The notes under the pieces were generated by a model. The model saw only the letters and a list, made by a program, of their open reading frames with translations, was not told where the DNA came from and did no database searches. A stretch of DNA of 41,185 nucleotides from Treponema sp. (GTDB lineage: Bacteria; Spirochaetota; Spirochaetia; Treponematales; Treponemataceae), in assembly GCA_017392945.1 (NCBI GenBank), contig JAFOSK010000117.1, forward strand, positions 1-41,185, written 5' to 3'. Positions 24,499-32,458 of the stretch are shown here, piece by piece. Position 1 is the first letter of the stretch. Each line of letters begins with the position of its first letter. The translations under genes were made by a program, and so were the position numbers.

Positions 24499-25136
24499 TC
24501 AGCAAATTCTTCAAGCAGTTTATGATTGTAAACTTTTTCCCTCGTTGAATTGCGAACTTCCCGCCATAGAATTGAAGCTGTTTTGAGCTTGTCTGGAAAT
24601 TGATTCGTGGCAGGGTCTGAGCAGAAGTCCTGGACAAACTTATTCCATTGAAGGCAGGATTTATCATATTTTGCGTAAGTTTTTCGGCCATAAAAGAGTT
24701 CCAGCATATCGCCGAGCGTAAAAGCTTTGTCACCGTCCTCTTTTACTTTTTTGGCAGTAGCAACCATATCTGCATTGAACTTAAAGTTTTTGATTCCAGT
24801 CTGTGCAGAAAAGAATTCACGGAACCGTTGGCTAAAGCAGAATTTACAGTCAATCAGGCTTGTTTCCAAAGTGAGTTGTGCATTATCAGCGGCTGGCTGT
24901 TCACGCTTGTTGCGAGAAACAACTATTTTGGAACAAGATTTTCTGCTGAGTTTGCTTTTTGGGAGAATCAAATTTCCTTTGAAATATTCTTTGATGTTGT
25001 GATTCAGTTCAAGTTTCATTCCTCTGGAATCAATTTCCAACTCTTTGCAAATCTTCTGTAATTCTTCGCGATACCAGTAATATTTAGAGAATTCTTCAAA
25101 TGACTTTATTTGGTAGAACTGAGGTCGATTTTCCAT
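24489..25136 (-). CDS. SAP-domain protein (DUF6434-like C terminus)
   Basis: A 215-residue protein. The N-terminal part (about 12-55) has the SAP helix-turn-helix pattern of a putative DNA-binding motif: FSKYYWYREELQKICKELEI, then GMKLELNHNIKEYF. The C-terminal part (about 90-210) is a helical domain with FSQRFREFFSAQTG and LQWNKFVQDFCSDP. Function is unknown. It is the third gene of a minus-strand module, 2 bp after the DUF3781 gene. Its stop codon sits inside the downstream 34-bp repeat, so the repeat is older than, or selected together with, the present gene end. Confidence 0.7.
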   Translation of the reverse strand: MENRPQFYQIKSFEEFSKYYWYREELQKICKELEIDSRGMKLELNHNIKEYFKGNLILPKSKLSRKSCSKIVVSRNKREQPAADNAQLTLETSLIDCKFCFSQRFREFFSAQTGIKNFKFNADMVATAKKVKEDGDKAFTLGDMLELFYGRKTYAKYDKSCLQWNKFVQDFCSDPATNQFPDKLKTASILWREVRNSTREKVYNHKLLEEFADKI

Positions 25137-25138
25137 AG

Positions 25139-25384
25139 TTAAGCCTTATGCGCTGTGATGATTGTATAGCTGTAAGCATTCACGGTGATTATTGCTCCGT
25201 CAATCTTGCAGTACCAGTTTTTGCCGTTACGAATAATTTCACAGCGTTCGTCGCAAATCCGCTCGCGGCACCATGCAACAAGGTCAGTCACATCTTCCCC
25301 AAGATTAAGATTGCGGCGGATACGGTCTAGTCCCATCGGTGTGGTGTGTAATTGAGAAATATTTTCTAAAAGTGTGGTTTTCAT
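25139..25384 (-). CDS. DUF3781 small protein
   Basis: An 81-residue protein with the family's two conserved blocks, LHTTPMGLDRIRRNLNL and GKNWYCKIDGAIITVNAYSYTIITAHK. Function is unknown; the second block looks like a small beta-hairpin domain. The ATG overlaps the stop of the GyrI-like gene in the tetranucleotide ATGA, which indicates translational coupling. AGGAAAG lies upstream. Confidence 0.8.
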   Translation of the reverse strand: MKTTLLENISQLHTTPMGLDRIRRNLNLGEDVTDLVAWCRERICDERCEIIRNGKNWYCKIDGAIITVNAYSYTIITAHKA

Positions 25385-26028
25385 TTTTCTTTCCTCACAG
25401 GATGTCGGATTACGGTTTTAAGTTTTTCTGGAGCGGTTTTTCTCGGATCGCTCAGATATATTTCGTGATGAAGTCTTGTTTCCGAAAAATCAAGCACATA
25501 GCCGTTTGCCAAAACAAAGTCGTACATTTTTTCGACGGTTGCAGGCTCGTCATCATAAGAACCGACATGCATAATCTGAACACATTCGCCTTCTTCCAAA
25601 GTCATTAGTTCCGCCCGTGAGCAATCCAAACCTTTTTTGTCAGTGACAATTTCTTTCGCCCAGTCAAAATCTTTCTGTGTCACAAAATCAGGCAGACGAA
25701 TTACAGAAATCCAGTTAAAAGAAGATTTGTCTGAATAATCAAAACCTGCAACAACCTGCCCGTTCTTCTTTTGCCACCAAAATCCTTCTAGCGGTGGCAC
25801 AACATAGTCGAAGTAGCCTTCAATGCGGTGGTCGCCCATCTTGCTCATTTTGATTGTATAGGCAATTGCATACAGAACCGCAAGCGCGTCTTTGTATTCT
25901 CCAGATTCATCGTTTGGATTTCCATTTCCGCGAACTGCAACAAACTGCATTTTTGGCACAGTCACAATCTGAGGCTTTTTGGGTGGAAGATAAAACTCTT
26001 TGAATTCCTTCTTAAAATCAAATGCCAT
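25381..26028 (-). CDS. GyrI-like small-molecule-binding protein
   Basis: Stand-alone ligand-binding protein of the GyrI-like superfamily, 215 residues, with no DNA-binding domain. Diagnostic stretches are PQIVTVPKMQFVAVRGNGNP, EGYFDYVVPPLEGFWW, and LEEGECVQIMHVGSYDDEP followed by RLHHEIYLSDPRKTAPEKLK, as in the larger GyrI-like family of about 200 residues. Relatives bind or hydrolyse toxic small molecules. The ATG at 26028 is chosen because AAGGAGG precedes it; a GTG at 26034 lies within that site. First gene of the three-gene module, 31 bp from the 34-bp repeat. Confidence 0.8.
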   Translation of the reverse strand: MAFDFKKEFKEFYLPPKKPQIVTVPKMQFVAVRGNGNPNDESGEYKDALAVLYAIAYTIKMSKMGDHRIEGYFDYVVPPLEGFWWQKKNGQVVAGFDYSDKSSFNWISVIRLPDFVTQKDFDWAKEIVTDKKGLDCSRAELMTLEEGECVQIMHVGSYDDEPATVEKMYDFVLANGYVLDFSETRLHHEIYLSDPRKTAPEKLKTVIRHPVRKEK

Positions 26029-26059
26029 AAGCACCTCCTTTTTTACGGACTCAGTTTAA

Positions 26060-26093
26060 CACACAAAATATGACAACAGTGTGTCATATTTTA
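26060..26093. repeat. 34-bp repeat, copy 2 (11-6-11 palindrome)
   Basis: The core has perfect arms AAAATATGACA (26065-26075) and TGTCATATTTT (26082-26092) around the centre ACAGTG. It is in the same orientation as copy 1, 1595 bp away, so the two bracket the GyrI-like/DUF3781/SAP module. It lies 32 bp upstream of the module's first start codon and could be its operator. The DNA from 26094 to 26253 holds no gene. Confidence 0.75.
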
Positions 26094-26253
26094 CGAGAAT
26101 GAATTGATTTCGTACTGCATCGATTTTTTGACGGACGGAAAATTGCTTTGTAATTCTAAAAGGGAGTTCCGGCGGAATCTGAATGTATTAATGGTTTGTT
26201 TCCATATCAGATTATAAACAATTTAAGAATATCTGTTAATTATAGCATGATTT

Positions 26254-27048
26254 TTATTTTGCTAGTCTCATGAATATTTCGCAGAAATCACAAACTCCTT
26301 CTTCTCCCAATATATAAATATTTGGCAAATGCCTCATTCTCTCCCTGCTGTATTCAATGCGAATAAGACCGTTATCAAATGCGGTATGATTTGTGAGAAC
26401 TATATCCGCATGTTCAAGTTTTGAGGCGTTTATAAACTTGTTAATGGAAATCCTTTGAGTTTCTCTTCCTGCGGGATTATTCCATGGAGGAGTTGCGCCT
26501 CCGAACAAAGCTGCAATATGCCTATCGCCCATATCGTGTACTGGAAAAATAAAACTCATGCATCCGTCGGTATGTCCAGGGGTGCTTATTACATGAATGG
26601 ATTTATCACCGCAATCAATAATGTCACCGTCTTTTATGTAACAGTCAATTTTGAATTCTTTCCAAGAATCGGAGCGGTTTTTCTCTGACTCTGTAGAAAG
26701 CCTGAGTTCATCGTCTTGTTTTGAAAGATATGTTTTTACATGGTATCTGTCAACTAAATATTTGCCGCACCCGACATGATCAATATGCCCGTGTGTCATT
26801 ATGAATTTTGATACACGAATATTATCCCAGCCTGCTTCTTTTATTGCGTTATGAATTTCATGATATACCCGCTCATCCGGCCAGATACCGTCAAGAATTA
26901 CAAGTCCGTCTGATGTTCTCCAGATGTAGCAGGCTGTTTCCTTTTGAGCCACAATCACTAAATCATCGAATATCTGAGCATGGCAAAACCATGTCATATC
27001 TTCCATTCTTTTTATTGTCTCTAATGTCAGTATAGGAATCTCTTTCAT
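26254..27048 (-). CDS. Metallo-beta-lactamase-fold hydrolase
   Basis: Cytoplasmic metal-dependent hydrolase of 264 residues. The zinc motif HxHxDH is at His86, His88, Asp90 and His91 (MTHGHIDHVGC); the next ligand His is in STPGHTDGCMSF; and TNHTAFDNG supplies the last. There is no signal peptide, so a periplasmic beta-lactamase is unlikely. Lactonase, thioesterase or glyoxalase-like roles are all possible. The MATE gene is 40 bp upstream on the same strand and the two are probably co-transcribed. Confidence 0.87.
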   Translation of the reverse strand: MKEIPILTLETIKRMEDMTWFCHAQIFDDLVIVAQKETACYIWRTSDGLVILDGIWPDERVYHEIHNAIKEAGWDNIRVSKFIMTHGHIDHVGCGKYLVDRYHVKTYLSKQDDELRLSTESEKNRSDSWKEFKIDCYIKDGDIIDCGDKSIHVISTPGHTDGCMSFIFPVHDMGDRHIAALFGGATPPWNNPAGRETQRISINKFINASKLEHADIVLTNHTAFDNGLIRIEYSRERMRHLPNIYILGEEGVCDFCEIFMRLAK

Positions 27049-27088
27049 AACCTTATACTACATTTTGAATTAATTTGTGAGAACAATT

Positions 27089-28423
27089 TTATACAAGATG
27101 CACTTTTTTTCTGATGAAATACATCGTTATTCCAAGTGTCAAGAGTTCAGTTACTGGAGCCGTGATCCAGATTCCGTCCAAGCCCCAAAGTGCAGAAAAT
27201 ACGAAGATTGAAATGAGCAGAATTACGATTCCTCGTGCGCTGGAAATTATCGCTGATTCTTTTGCCATTCCGCACGAAGTAAAATACATCGATGCAATCA
27301 TGTTGAAGCCCTGTAGCAGGAACACTGGCACAAAGAGCTTGAGCCCGTGTGTTACCATGCTGATAACCGCTCCTTCCTTTACAAAGATGCGGGCATAGGT
27401 CTCAGAACCAAAGAACAAAACTACTGCAAAAATCATGCCGAACGCAAAAATAAAGCGGTTGGTGATTTTTCGAAGCTCACGGCAGAGCCTGGCTTCCTTT
27501 GCACCAAAACAGAAGCTCACGAGCGGGCACATTCCTTCGCCAAAGCCGATTGTAATCATGCTGAAAATGAAAATTGAATAGCCCAGAATCGTAAAGGCCG
27601 CAACACCATCAGGCCCAGAATATTTTAGGAGAACAAAATTGTAGCAGTACATGCTGATGCAGCCCGCAAGTTCCCCGATGAACTCGGAGCTTCCATTTAA
27701 GAAAGTCTTTGCGATTTTTTCTCTGTTCCAGCTGAATCTTCCGAACTTCAAGCCACTTTCATCCTGCTTTGACTTCCCAGGTTTCAAAAAATACTGCGAG
27801 CAGAGAATCACCGAAAGCAAAAGCGTTCCAAGCGAAGCGTATGCAATTCCTTTGATTCCAAAACCGAGCCTTGCCGCAAAAACGTAATCCAAGACCGCAT
27901 TCAAAATCAGGGTCAGAATATTAATCAGCATATAAACTTGTGGCTTTCCGTCTGCGCGCATAAACATTCCAAAAACTGAATCAAGCACAAGAAGCGGGCA
28001 GAAAATCAAAAAGACCGAATAATAATCCTTAAAAAGTGGTGATAGCTCTGCAGAAACCCTAAGCAGCTTCATCACAGGATTAAAACAAAGTGCAAACAAA
28101 ACTGAAATTCCTGAAGTCACTAGCAGAGCCAGAATCATGCTCTGGTTGAATATCTCATTCGCTTTTTTTGGATTTTTCGCGCCGTTTTCAATTCCTGAGA
28201 TTACACTTCCGCCCACGCCAATCATCAGTCCAATCGCAAGATAAAAATACAGCACAGGAAGTCCCAGATTCACAGCTGCAAGACCAGCGGAACCGATATA
28301 GTTTCCTGTAAAAAATCCGTCGGTAATCGTTATCATGCACGAAAGTACCATTCCGATTGTACTTGGGATTGCAAATTGCAGGATGCTCCCGACCTTGTGA
28401 TTTTTGATTTCTTGAATATCCAT
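27089..28423 (-). CDS. MATE-family efflux transporter
   Basis: Inner-membrane drug/cation antiporter with the standard 12-helix plan in 444 residues. The two homologous halves begin with GSILQFAIPSTIGMVLSCMI and, near residue 235, NGSSEFIGELAGCISMYCYN. Charged or aromatic residues at TDGFFTGNYIGS and GFGEGMCPLVSFCFGAKE mark the usual conserved loops of the NorM/DinF-like type. A palindrome overlaps its ribosome binding site. The substrate is unknown. Confidence 0.9.
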   Translation of the reverse strand: MDIQEIKNHKVGSILQFAIPSTIGMVLSCMITITDGFFTGNYIGSAGLAAVNLGLPVLYFYLAIGLMIGVGGSVISGIENGAKNPKKANEIFNQSMILALLVTSGISVLFALCFNPVMKLLRVSAELSPLFKDYYSVFLIFCPLLVLDSVFGMFMRADGKPQVYMLINILTLILNAVLDYVFAARLGFGIKGIAYASLGTLLLSVILCSQYFLKPGKSKQDESGLKFGRFSWNREKIAKTFLNGSSEFIGELAGCISMYCYNFVLLKYSGPDGVAAFTILGYSIFIFSMITIGFGEGMCPLVSFCFGAKEARLCRELRKITNRFIFAFGMIFAVVLFFGSETYARIFVKEGAVISMVTHGLKLFVPVFLLQGFNMIASMYFTSCGMAKESAIISSARGIVILLISIFVFSALWGLDGIWITAPVTELLTLGITMYFIRKKVHLV

Positions 28424-28431
28424 CTTTATAC

Positions 28432-28445
28432 CTCTTGCGCAAGAG
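28432..28445. promoter_or_regulatory. Palindrome CTCTTGCGCAAGAG before the MATE gene
   Basis: A perfect 14-bp palindrome, flanked by near-symmetric TATA bases, lies 9 bp before the MATE start and covers its ribosome binding region (AGAGG). It may be a repressor operator or a small hairpin controlling translation. Confidence 0.5.
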
Positions 28446-28849
28446 TATACGGACGGCCGGACATAAAAACTTCTGAAAACGTGCCATTTTAAGATTTCGA
28501 ATAGGTGTATTGTCTAATCCTAAAAACTCCAGATCTTGAAGACAAAGCAATTATAGTAACGTAGAACTCTTACAATTTTCCTTCGGACAATGCTAATCTT
28601 TGCAAGGATTTTCAGATCTGTATAAATAAAAATGGATTCATTTATTCTTGTGTTCCCGAAAGAAACAAGGGGGGGCAGCAATAGGTAAAGGGAAGAAGAT
28701 GTGTATGTAGATATAAAAAACTTCTGACGGGACAACAAGCTTACGTATCACAATGTGGAGGGGCTTTGACGCGGGCTATTCAACTTGGCGAGGAAACTTC
28801 GTAACGTCCCGCATCTTAGCATAATATAAGACATTGATCATTAGGATTA
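28446..28849. other. Gene-free stretch with no recognised content
   Basis: This 404-bp region upstream of the MATE gene has no credible CDS; the minus ORF at 28520-28738 has no protein-family character or good start. It contains two near-identical 14-15-bp words, ATAAAAACTTCTGA (28463-28476) and ATAAAAAACTTCTGA (28713-28727), 250 bp apart, a G7 tract (28669-28675), and a short GCGGG/CCCGC stem (28771-28812). It could be remnant DNA or an unknown RNA. Confidence 0.4.
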
Positions 28850-29353
28850 TTATCTTTTTCCAAGCGGTATCCATATACTGCATTCGTAATCAGAAGAAAG
28901 AGGATTACCAGCAGAATAAACTTCAAGAGTTGCTCTTACATTTGCATTATACTTTTTTCCTTCAGTAGGAATCCAATTTTTCCATATTTCTGTATTTAAT
29001 GTCTGCAAAGACTCTGGGATAGGACCTTTTGTCTTAAAAATTGCCCATTCGCTTGCAGGAAATTTAAATACTTCAAGTCCCTCGGGAATTTCTCCGCCTT
29101 TATAAAGTCCAGCAATCCAATAAGTAAACGCGTTATTGGAATCCGCGCAAATCCCGAACATTCCGATTTCGTTTTCAAGAACTGCTTTTTCAACCGGGGT
29201 TTCCGGCTTCATTGACTGCCAAAGTTTTGTATATTTTGCAGCATATTCTTTATCCCAAAATTCCGGACATTTCTGATATGCTTCTTCTGGGCGAATTTCG
29301 GTATGATAACCAATAAATATCATTTCTTCTTTTTTTTCAAAGATTACGTTCAT
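28850..29353 (-). CDS. Stand-alone GyrI-like effector-binding protein
   Basis: A 167-residue protein with only the ligand-binding domain usually fused to AraC or MerR regulators: FIGYHTEIRPEEAYQKCPEFW, then FGICADSNNAFTYWIAGLY, FPASEWAIFKTKGPIPESL and the final strand CSIWIPLG. The Glu/Trp pocket residues are present (EWAIF). TAGGAG lies before the ATG. It has its own promoter with a dyad resembling the one at the RND gene. It probably binds a drug-like or cationic ligand. Confidence 0.82.
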   Translation of the reverse strand: MNVIFEKKEEMIFIGYHTEIRPEEAYQKCPEFWDKEYAAKYTKLWQSMKPETPVEKAVLENEIGMFGICADSNNAFTYWIAGLYKGGEIPEGLEVFKFPASEWAIFKTKGPIPESLQTLNTEIWKNWIPTEGKKYNANVRATLEVYSAGNPLSSDYECSIWIPLGKR

Positions 29354-29390
29354 ATTTTACTCCTAAAAATAGTAAGCATTAGACATTACG

Positions 29391-29438
29391 GCTAATAAGT
29401 GTTAGCTAAAATGTAACAATAGTCATTTATTTTGTCAA
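29391..29438 (-). promoter_or_regulatory. Promoter and dyad of the GyrI-like gene
   Basis: On the minus strand TTGACA (29433-29438), a 17-bp spacer and TACATT (29410-29415) are followed immediately by the dyad GCTAATAAGTGTTAGC (29391-29406), which shares GCTAA-N6-TTAGC with the RND-gene dyad at 14903-14918. Confidence 0.65.
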
Positions 29439-29487
29439 TATTAAAGTTCTGTTAAAAGGGTTTGACAGGGCAAAGGTATATATGTTT

Positions 29488-29501
29488 TTCTGTTTACAGA
29501 A
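29488..29501. promoter_or_regulatory. Palindrome TTCTGT-TT-ACAGAA upstream of the leader ORF
   Basis: A perfect 14-bp dyad lies 26 bp downstream of a TTGACA at 29462-29467. No good -10 box is visible at normal spacing from that hexamer, so the promoter of the UvrA-like gene is uncertain and the dyad may be an operator. Confidence 0.4.
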
Positions 29502-29527
29502 TTGTTTGTCATTTGTGGAGGATTTTA

Positions 29528-29608
29528 ATGTTTATTGTGATAATTAATAAATCGCACGAATTCAGAAGTTTTTTCGGTTTGTTGATGCGAAAATCAAGGC
29601 ATGAATGA
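29528..29608 (+). CDS. 26-codon leader peptide overlapping the UvrA-like gene
   Basis: ATG at 29528 has a strong GGAGG about 7 bp upstream, the best ribosome binding site in this stretch. It encodes MFIVIINKSHEFRSFFGLLM followed by RKSRHE and stops with TGA at 29606-29608. The stop lies inside the start of the next gene (ATG at 29601), in another frame. The UvrA-like start has only a weak AAGG, so its translation probably depends on ribosomes finishing this ORF. The arrangement suits translational coupling or drug-induced attenuation. Confidence 0.55.
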   Translation: MFIVIINKSHEFRSFFGLLMRKSRHE

Positions 29609-31850
29609 CAAAATTATCATTAGAGGACTAAGACAGAACAACCTTAAAAATGTCAGCATCGAGATTCCAAAGAATAAGCTCGTTGTGTTTACAGGCGTTT
29701 CAGGCAGCGGAAAATCCAGCATTGTTTTTGACACGATCGCCGCAGAAAGCCAGAGACAGATGAACGAAACCTACCCGGCCTATGTGCGCACAAGGCTTCC
29801 AAAGCACGAAAAACCTCACGTAGATTTTATAGACAATCTTACGGCGAGCGTGGTGATTGACCAGAGTAGGCTTGGCGGAAACATACGTTCAACCGTTGGA
29901 ACAATCACGGATATGTATTCGCTTTTGCGCCTGCTTTTCAGCCGGATTGGAGTTCCGCAAGTGGGGGCAGCTTCATGTTTTTCTTTTAATAATCCAAACG
30001 GAATGTGTCCCAAGTGCTCAGGCATCGGAAAGATAATGAAGCTTGATTTGAACAAAGCCGTGGACAAGGAAAAGTCCTGGAACGAAGGTATGGTTCTGCT
30101 CCCGGCTTTTGCTCCGGGGAAATGGTATTACAAGCAGTATACTTTGAGCGGGAAATGGGATTTGAACAAGAAATTCAAGGACTACAGCGAGCAGGAAAGA
30201 AATCTGCTTTTGTACGGAATTCCTGGGAACAACAAGGTTGAAGGAATCGCGAATCACTTTGAACGGCTGTGCCTTATGAAAAACCCCGAGGACGAAACCG
30301 AAGTGAATTCTGCACGCTTTACGGCTTTTGCTTCCGAAGAAACTTGCCCTCTCTGCGGCGGAAAGCGGCTCAACGAAAGGGCACTTTCAAGCAAAATCGC
30401 AGGTTATAATATTTACGAGCTCTGTGAAATGGAATTCTTAAAGTTGCGAGAAGTTCTTGCGGGCGTAAACGATGAGCGAGTCCGCACCGTAACGGACGCT
30501 CTGATTGCAAGCCTTGACCGACTGATAGAAATCGGTCTTCACTACCTGAACATGAACCGCGAATCAATGACTTTGAGCGGAGGTGAATCCCAAAGACTCA
30601 AACTCGTGCGCTACATGGGAAGCTCGCTTACGGGCATGACGTACATTTTTGACGAGCCTTCAACTGGAATGCATCCGCGCGACGTTTACAGAATGTCACG
30701 GCTTTTAATGAGCCTTCGCGACAAGGGAAACACGGTTCTTGTAGTCGAGCACGACAAGGACATAATTCAGATTGCGGACGAAATCATTGACGTAGGTCCG
30801 CTTGCAGGCAAAAACGGCGGACAGATTCTTTTTCAGGGAAGCTACGAAAAACTTCTTTTGAGCGGAACAAAAACCGGCAATGCGATGAAAGAAATCATCC
30901 TGCCAAAGGAAAATCCGCGCAAGCCAAAAGGCTGGATTTCTGTACGAGACGCAAATCTTCACAATCTAAAGAATGTCAGCGTGGATATTCCGCTCGGAGT
31001 TCTTACATGCGTTACCGGCGTTGCAGGAAGCGGAAAATCAACGCTGATTACAAAGGTATTCGCCAAAGAGAACGAAGACAAGGTTGTGCTGATAGACCAG
31101 ACTTCAATCACTGCGACTGGCCGCTCAACTGCCTGCACGTATCTTGGATTCTTTGACGAAATCCGAAAACTCTTTGGCGAGGCAAATAATGTCGATTCAG
31201 GACTTTTCTCGTTTAACGGAAAGGGAAAGTGCCCGGTATGCAAGGGGCGTGGTGTAATCGTGACCGAGCTGATTTTTATGGATCCGATTATAACGACTTG
31301 CGAAGAATGCGAAGGAAAGCGTTACAGCAAAAAGGCTCTGGACAAATTCTACAACGGCAAGAACATCGTGCAGATTCTTGATATGAGCGTTGAAGATGCG
31401 CTGGAATTCTTTGAGGATTGTCTTTCACGCGACCGCGAAAACAGGGCAATCAAAAAGATAATTGAAAATCTTCTCGCTCTCATGGAAACAGGTCTTCCGT
31501 ATCTGAGCCTGGGGCAGACGCTTTCAACCTTGAGCGGAGGCGAACGTCAACGTGTAAAGCTTGCCAAGAATCTTCATAGAAGAGGAAGCATCTTTATTCT
31601 TGACGAGCCGACCACAGGACTTCACGCAAGCGACATAAAGCCTGTGATGGAGCTTTTAGAACGCTTTGTTGACCGCGGAAACACTGTAATTGTAATCGAG
31701 CACAATACTGACGTTATGAAACTCGCCGATTACATCATCGACGTTGGCCCGGATGGTGGAACATCAGGCGGCGAGATTGTCTTCTGCGGCACACCAGCTC
31801 AAATGATAAAGTCTGCTGATACAATCACGGCGGAATATTTGCGGAAATAA
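29601..31850 (+). CDS. Short UvrA-like ABC ATPase (UvrA2/drug-resistance type)
   Basis: DNA-binding twin ABC ATPase of 749 residues, against about 940 for UvrA. Walker A1 is GVSGSGKSS at 32-40; a zinc-binding CPKC at Cys136/139; a second cysteine pair CPLC near 255; signature 1 LSGGESQR near 325; Walker A2 GVAGSGKST near 473; CPVC and CEEC pairs near 545-570; signature 2 LSGGERQR near 644. The region equivalent to the UvrB-binding domain appears missing, as in UvrA paralogues that protect antibiotic producers or lack nucleotide-excision partners. The start overlaps a leader ORF by 8 bp. Confidence 0.87.
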   Translation: MNDKIIIRGLRQNNLKNVSIEIPKNKLVVFTGVSGSGKSSIVFDTIAAESQRQMNETYPAYVRTRLPKHEKPHVDFIDNLTASVVIDQSRLGGNIRSTVGTITDMYSLLRLLFSRIGVPQVGAASCFSFNNPNGMCPKCSGIGKIMKLDLNKAVDKEKSWNEGMVLLPAFAPGKWYYKQYTLSGKWDLNKKFKDYSEQERNLLLYGIPGNNKVEGIANHFERLCLMKNPEDETEVNSARFTAFASEETCPLCGGKRLNERALSSKIAGYNIYELCEMEFLKLREVLAGVNDERVRTVTDALIASLDRLIEIGLHYLNMNRESMTLSGGESQRLKLVRYMGSSLTGMTYIFDEPSTGMHPRDVYRMSRLLMSLRDKGNTVLVVEHDKDIIQIADEIIDVGPLAGKNGGQILFQGSYEKLLLSGTKTGNAMKEIILPKENPRKPKGWISVRDANLHNLKNVSVDIPLGVLTCVTGVAGSGKSTLITKVFAKENEDKVVLIDQTSITATGRSTACTYLGFFDEIRKLFGEANNVDSGLFSFNGKGKCPVCKGRGVIVTELIFMDPIITTCEECEGKRYSKKALDKFYNGKNIVQILDMSVEDALEFFEDCLSRDRENRAIKKIIENLLALMETGLPYLSLGQTLSTLSGGERQRVKLAKNLHRRGSIFILDEPTTGLHASDIKPVMELLERFVDRGNTVIVIEHNTDVMKLADYIIDVGPDGGTSGGEIVFCGTPAQMIKSADTITAEYLRK

Positions 31851-31896
31851 AAATTGGATTTTGTAAATAAACGGATAATTACTTACAGAACTTCTA

Positions 31897-31939
31897 TTGA
31901 CTTGGTTCGGTTTTATTAATATAGTTTGCATACAAACTA
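31897..31939 (+). promoter_or_regulatory. Promoter and operator of the PPOX-marR pair
   Basis: TTGACT (31897-31902), a 17-bp spacer and TATAGT (31920-31925) form the promoter. The perfect dyad TAGTTTG-CATA-CAAACTA (31922-31939) overlaps the -10 box. It is probably the site of the MarR protein encoded second in this operon. Confidence 0.75.
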
Positions 31940-31956
31940 ATTATCAGGAGAAAATT

Positions 31957-32439
31957 ATGAATCTAAAAGATGTTGTAAAAGTAATTCAGTCGGCGGAATG
32001 TGCCCAGATTGCGACTTTTGGAAAGGATGAGACGGAGGGTTTCCCAGAAATACGCGCGTTGTTGAATCTTGCAAATCCAGAAAAATATCCGAAGCTTAGG
32101 GACAAGGCATTCAGCGTAGACGGTGAAACGTTGACAATTTATTTTACGACAAACACTTCATCTCGAAAAATCAAACAAATTAGAGAGAACAACAATGTAT
32201 GTCTTTATTTTGTTCTTCCCGAAAACTTCAAAGGAGTTTCTGCAATCGGAACAATTGAAGAAGTTACTGACCAGAGTATAAAGGAAAATTTCTGGCAGAC
32301 AGGCTGGCTTATGTACTATCACAAGGGTGCAGCTGATCCTGATTACACGCTGATGAAATTCACTTCAAAATACATACACTGCTGGGGAAATTTGGGAATC
32401 CACAATTTTGGACAGCCTGTAAATTATGGCAGCAATTAA
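31957..32439 (+). CDS. Pyridoxamine 5'-phosphate oxidase-fold protein
   Basis: Flavin-binding split-barrel protein of 160 residues. The opening IQSAECAQIATFGKDETEGFPEIRALLNL, seen in shorter pieces, is the usual first strands; KIKQIRENNNVCLYFVLPE and the GTIEEVTD strand follow. General stress protein 26-like members of this family bind FMN or F420 and reduce or sequester small molecules. The ATG at 31957 has AGGAG 7 bp upstream; the in-frame ORF start at 31897 lies inside the promoter. It forms an operon with the MarR gene 19 bp downstream. Confidence 0.82.
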   Translation: MNLKDVVKVIQSAECAQIATFGKDETEGFPEIRALLNLANPEKYPKLRDKAFSVDGETLTIYFTTNTSSRKIKQIRENNNVCLYFVLPENFKGVSAIGTIEEVTDQSIKENFWQTGWLMYYHKGAADPDYTLMKFTSKYIHCWGNLGIHNFGQPVNYGSN

Positions 32440-32458
32440 GCGGTAGAGGGGAGTAGCT

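Noticed and set aside
28669..28675. Poly-G phase-variation tract
   Set aside because: Only seven G residues and not placed in a visible promoter or reading frame.
28520..28738. 72-codon minus-strand ORF
   Set aside because: No ribosome binding site and low-complexity Ser/Leu/Tyr/Phe-rich sequence without recognisable domain.
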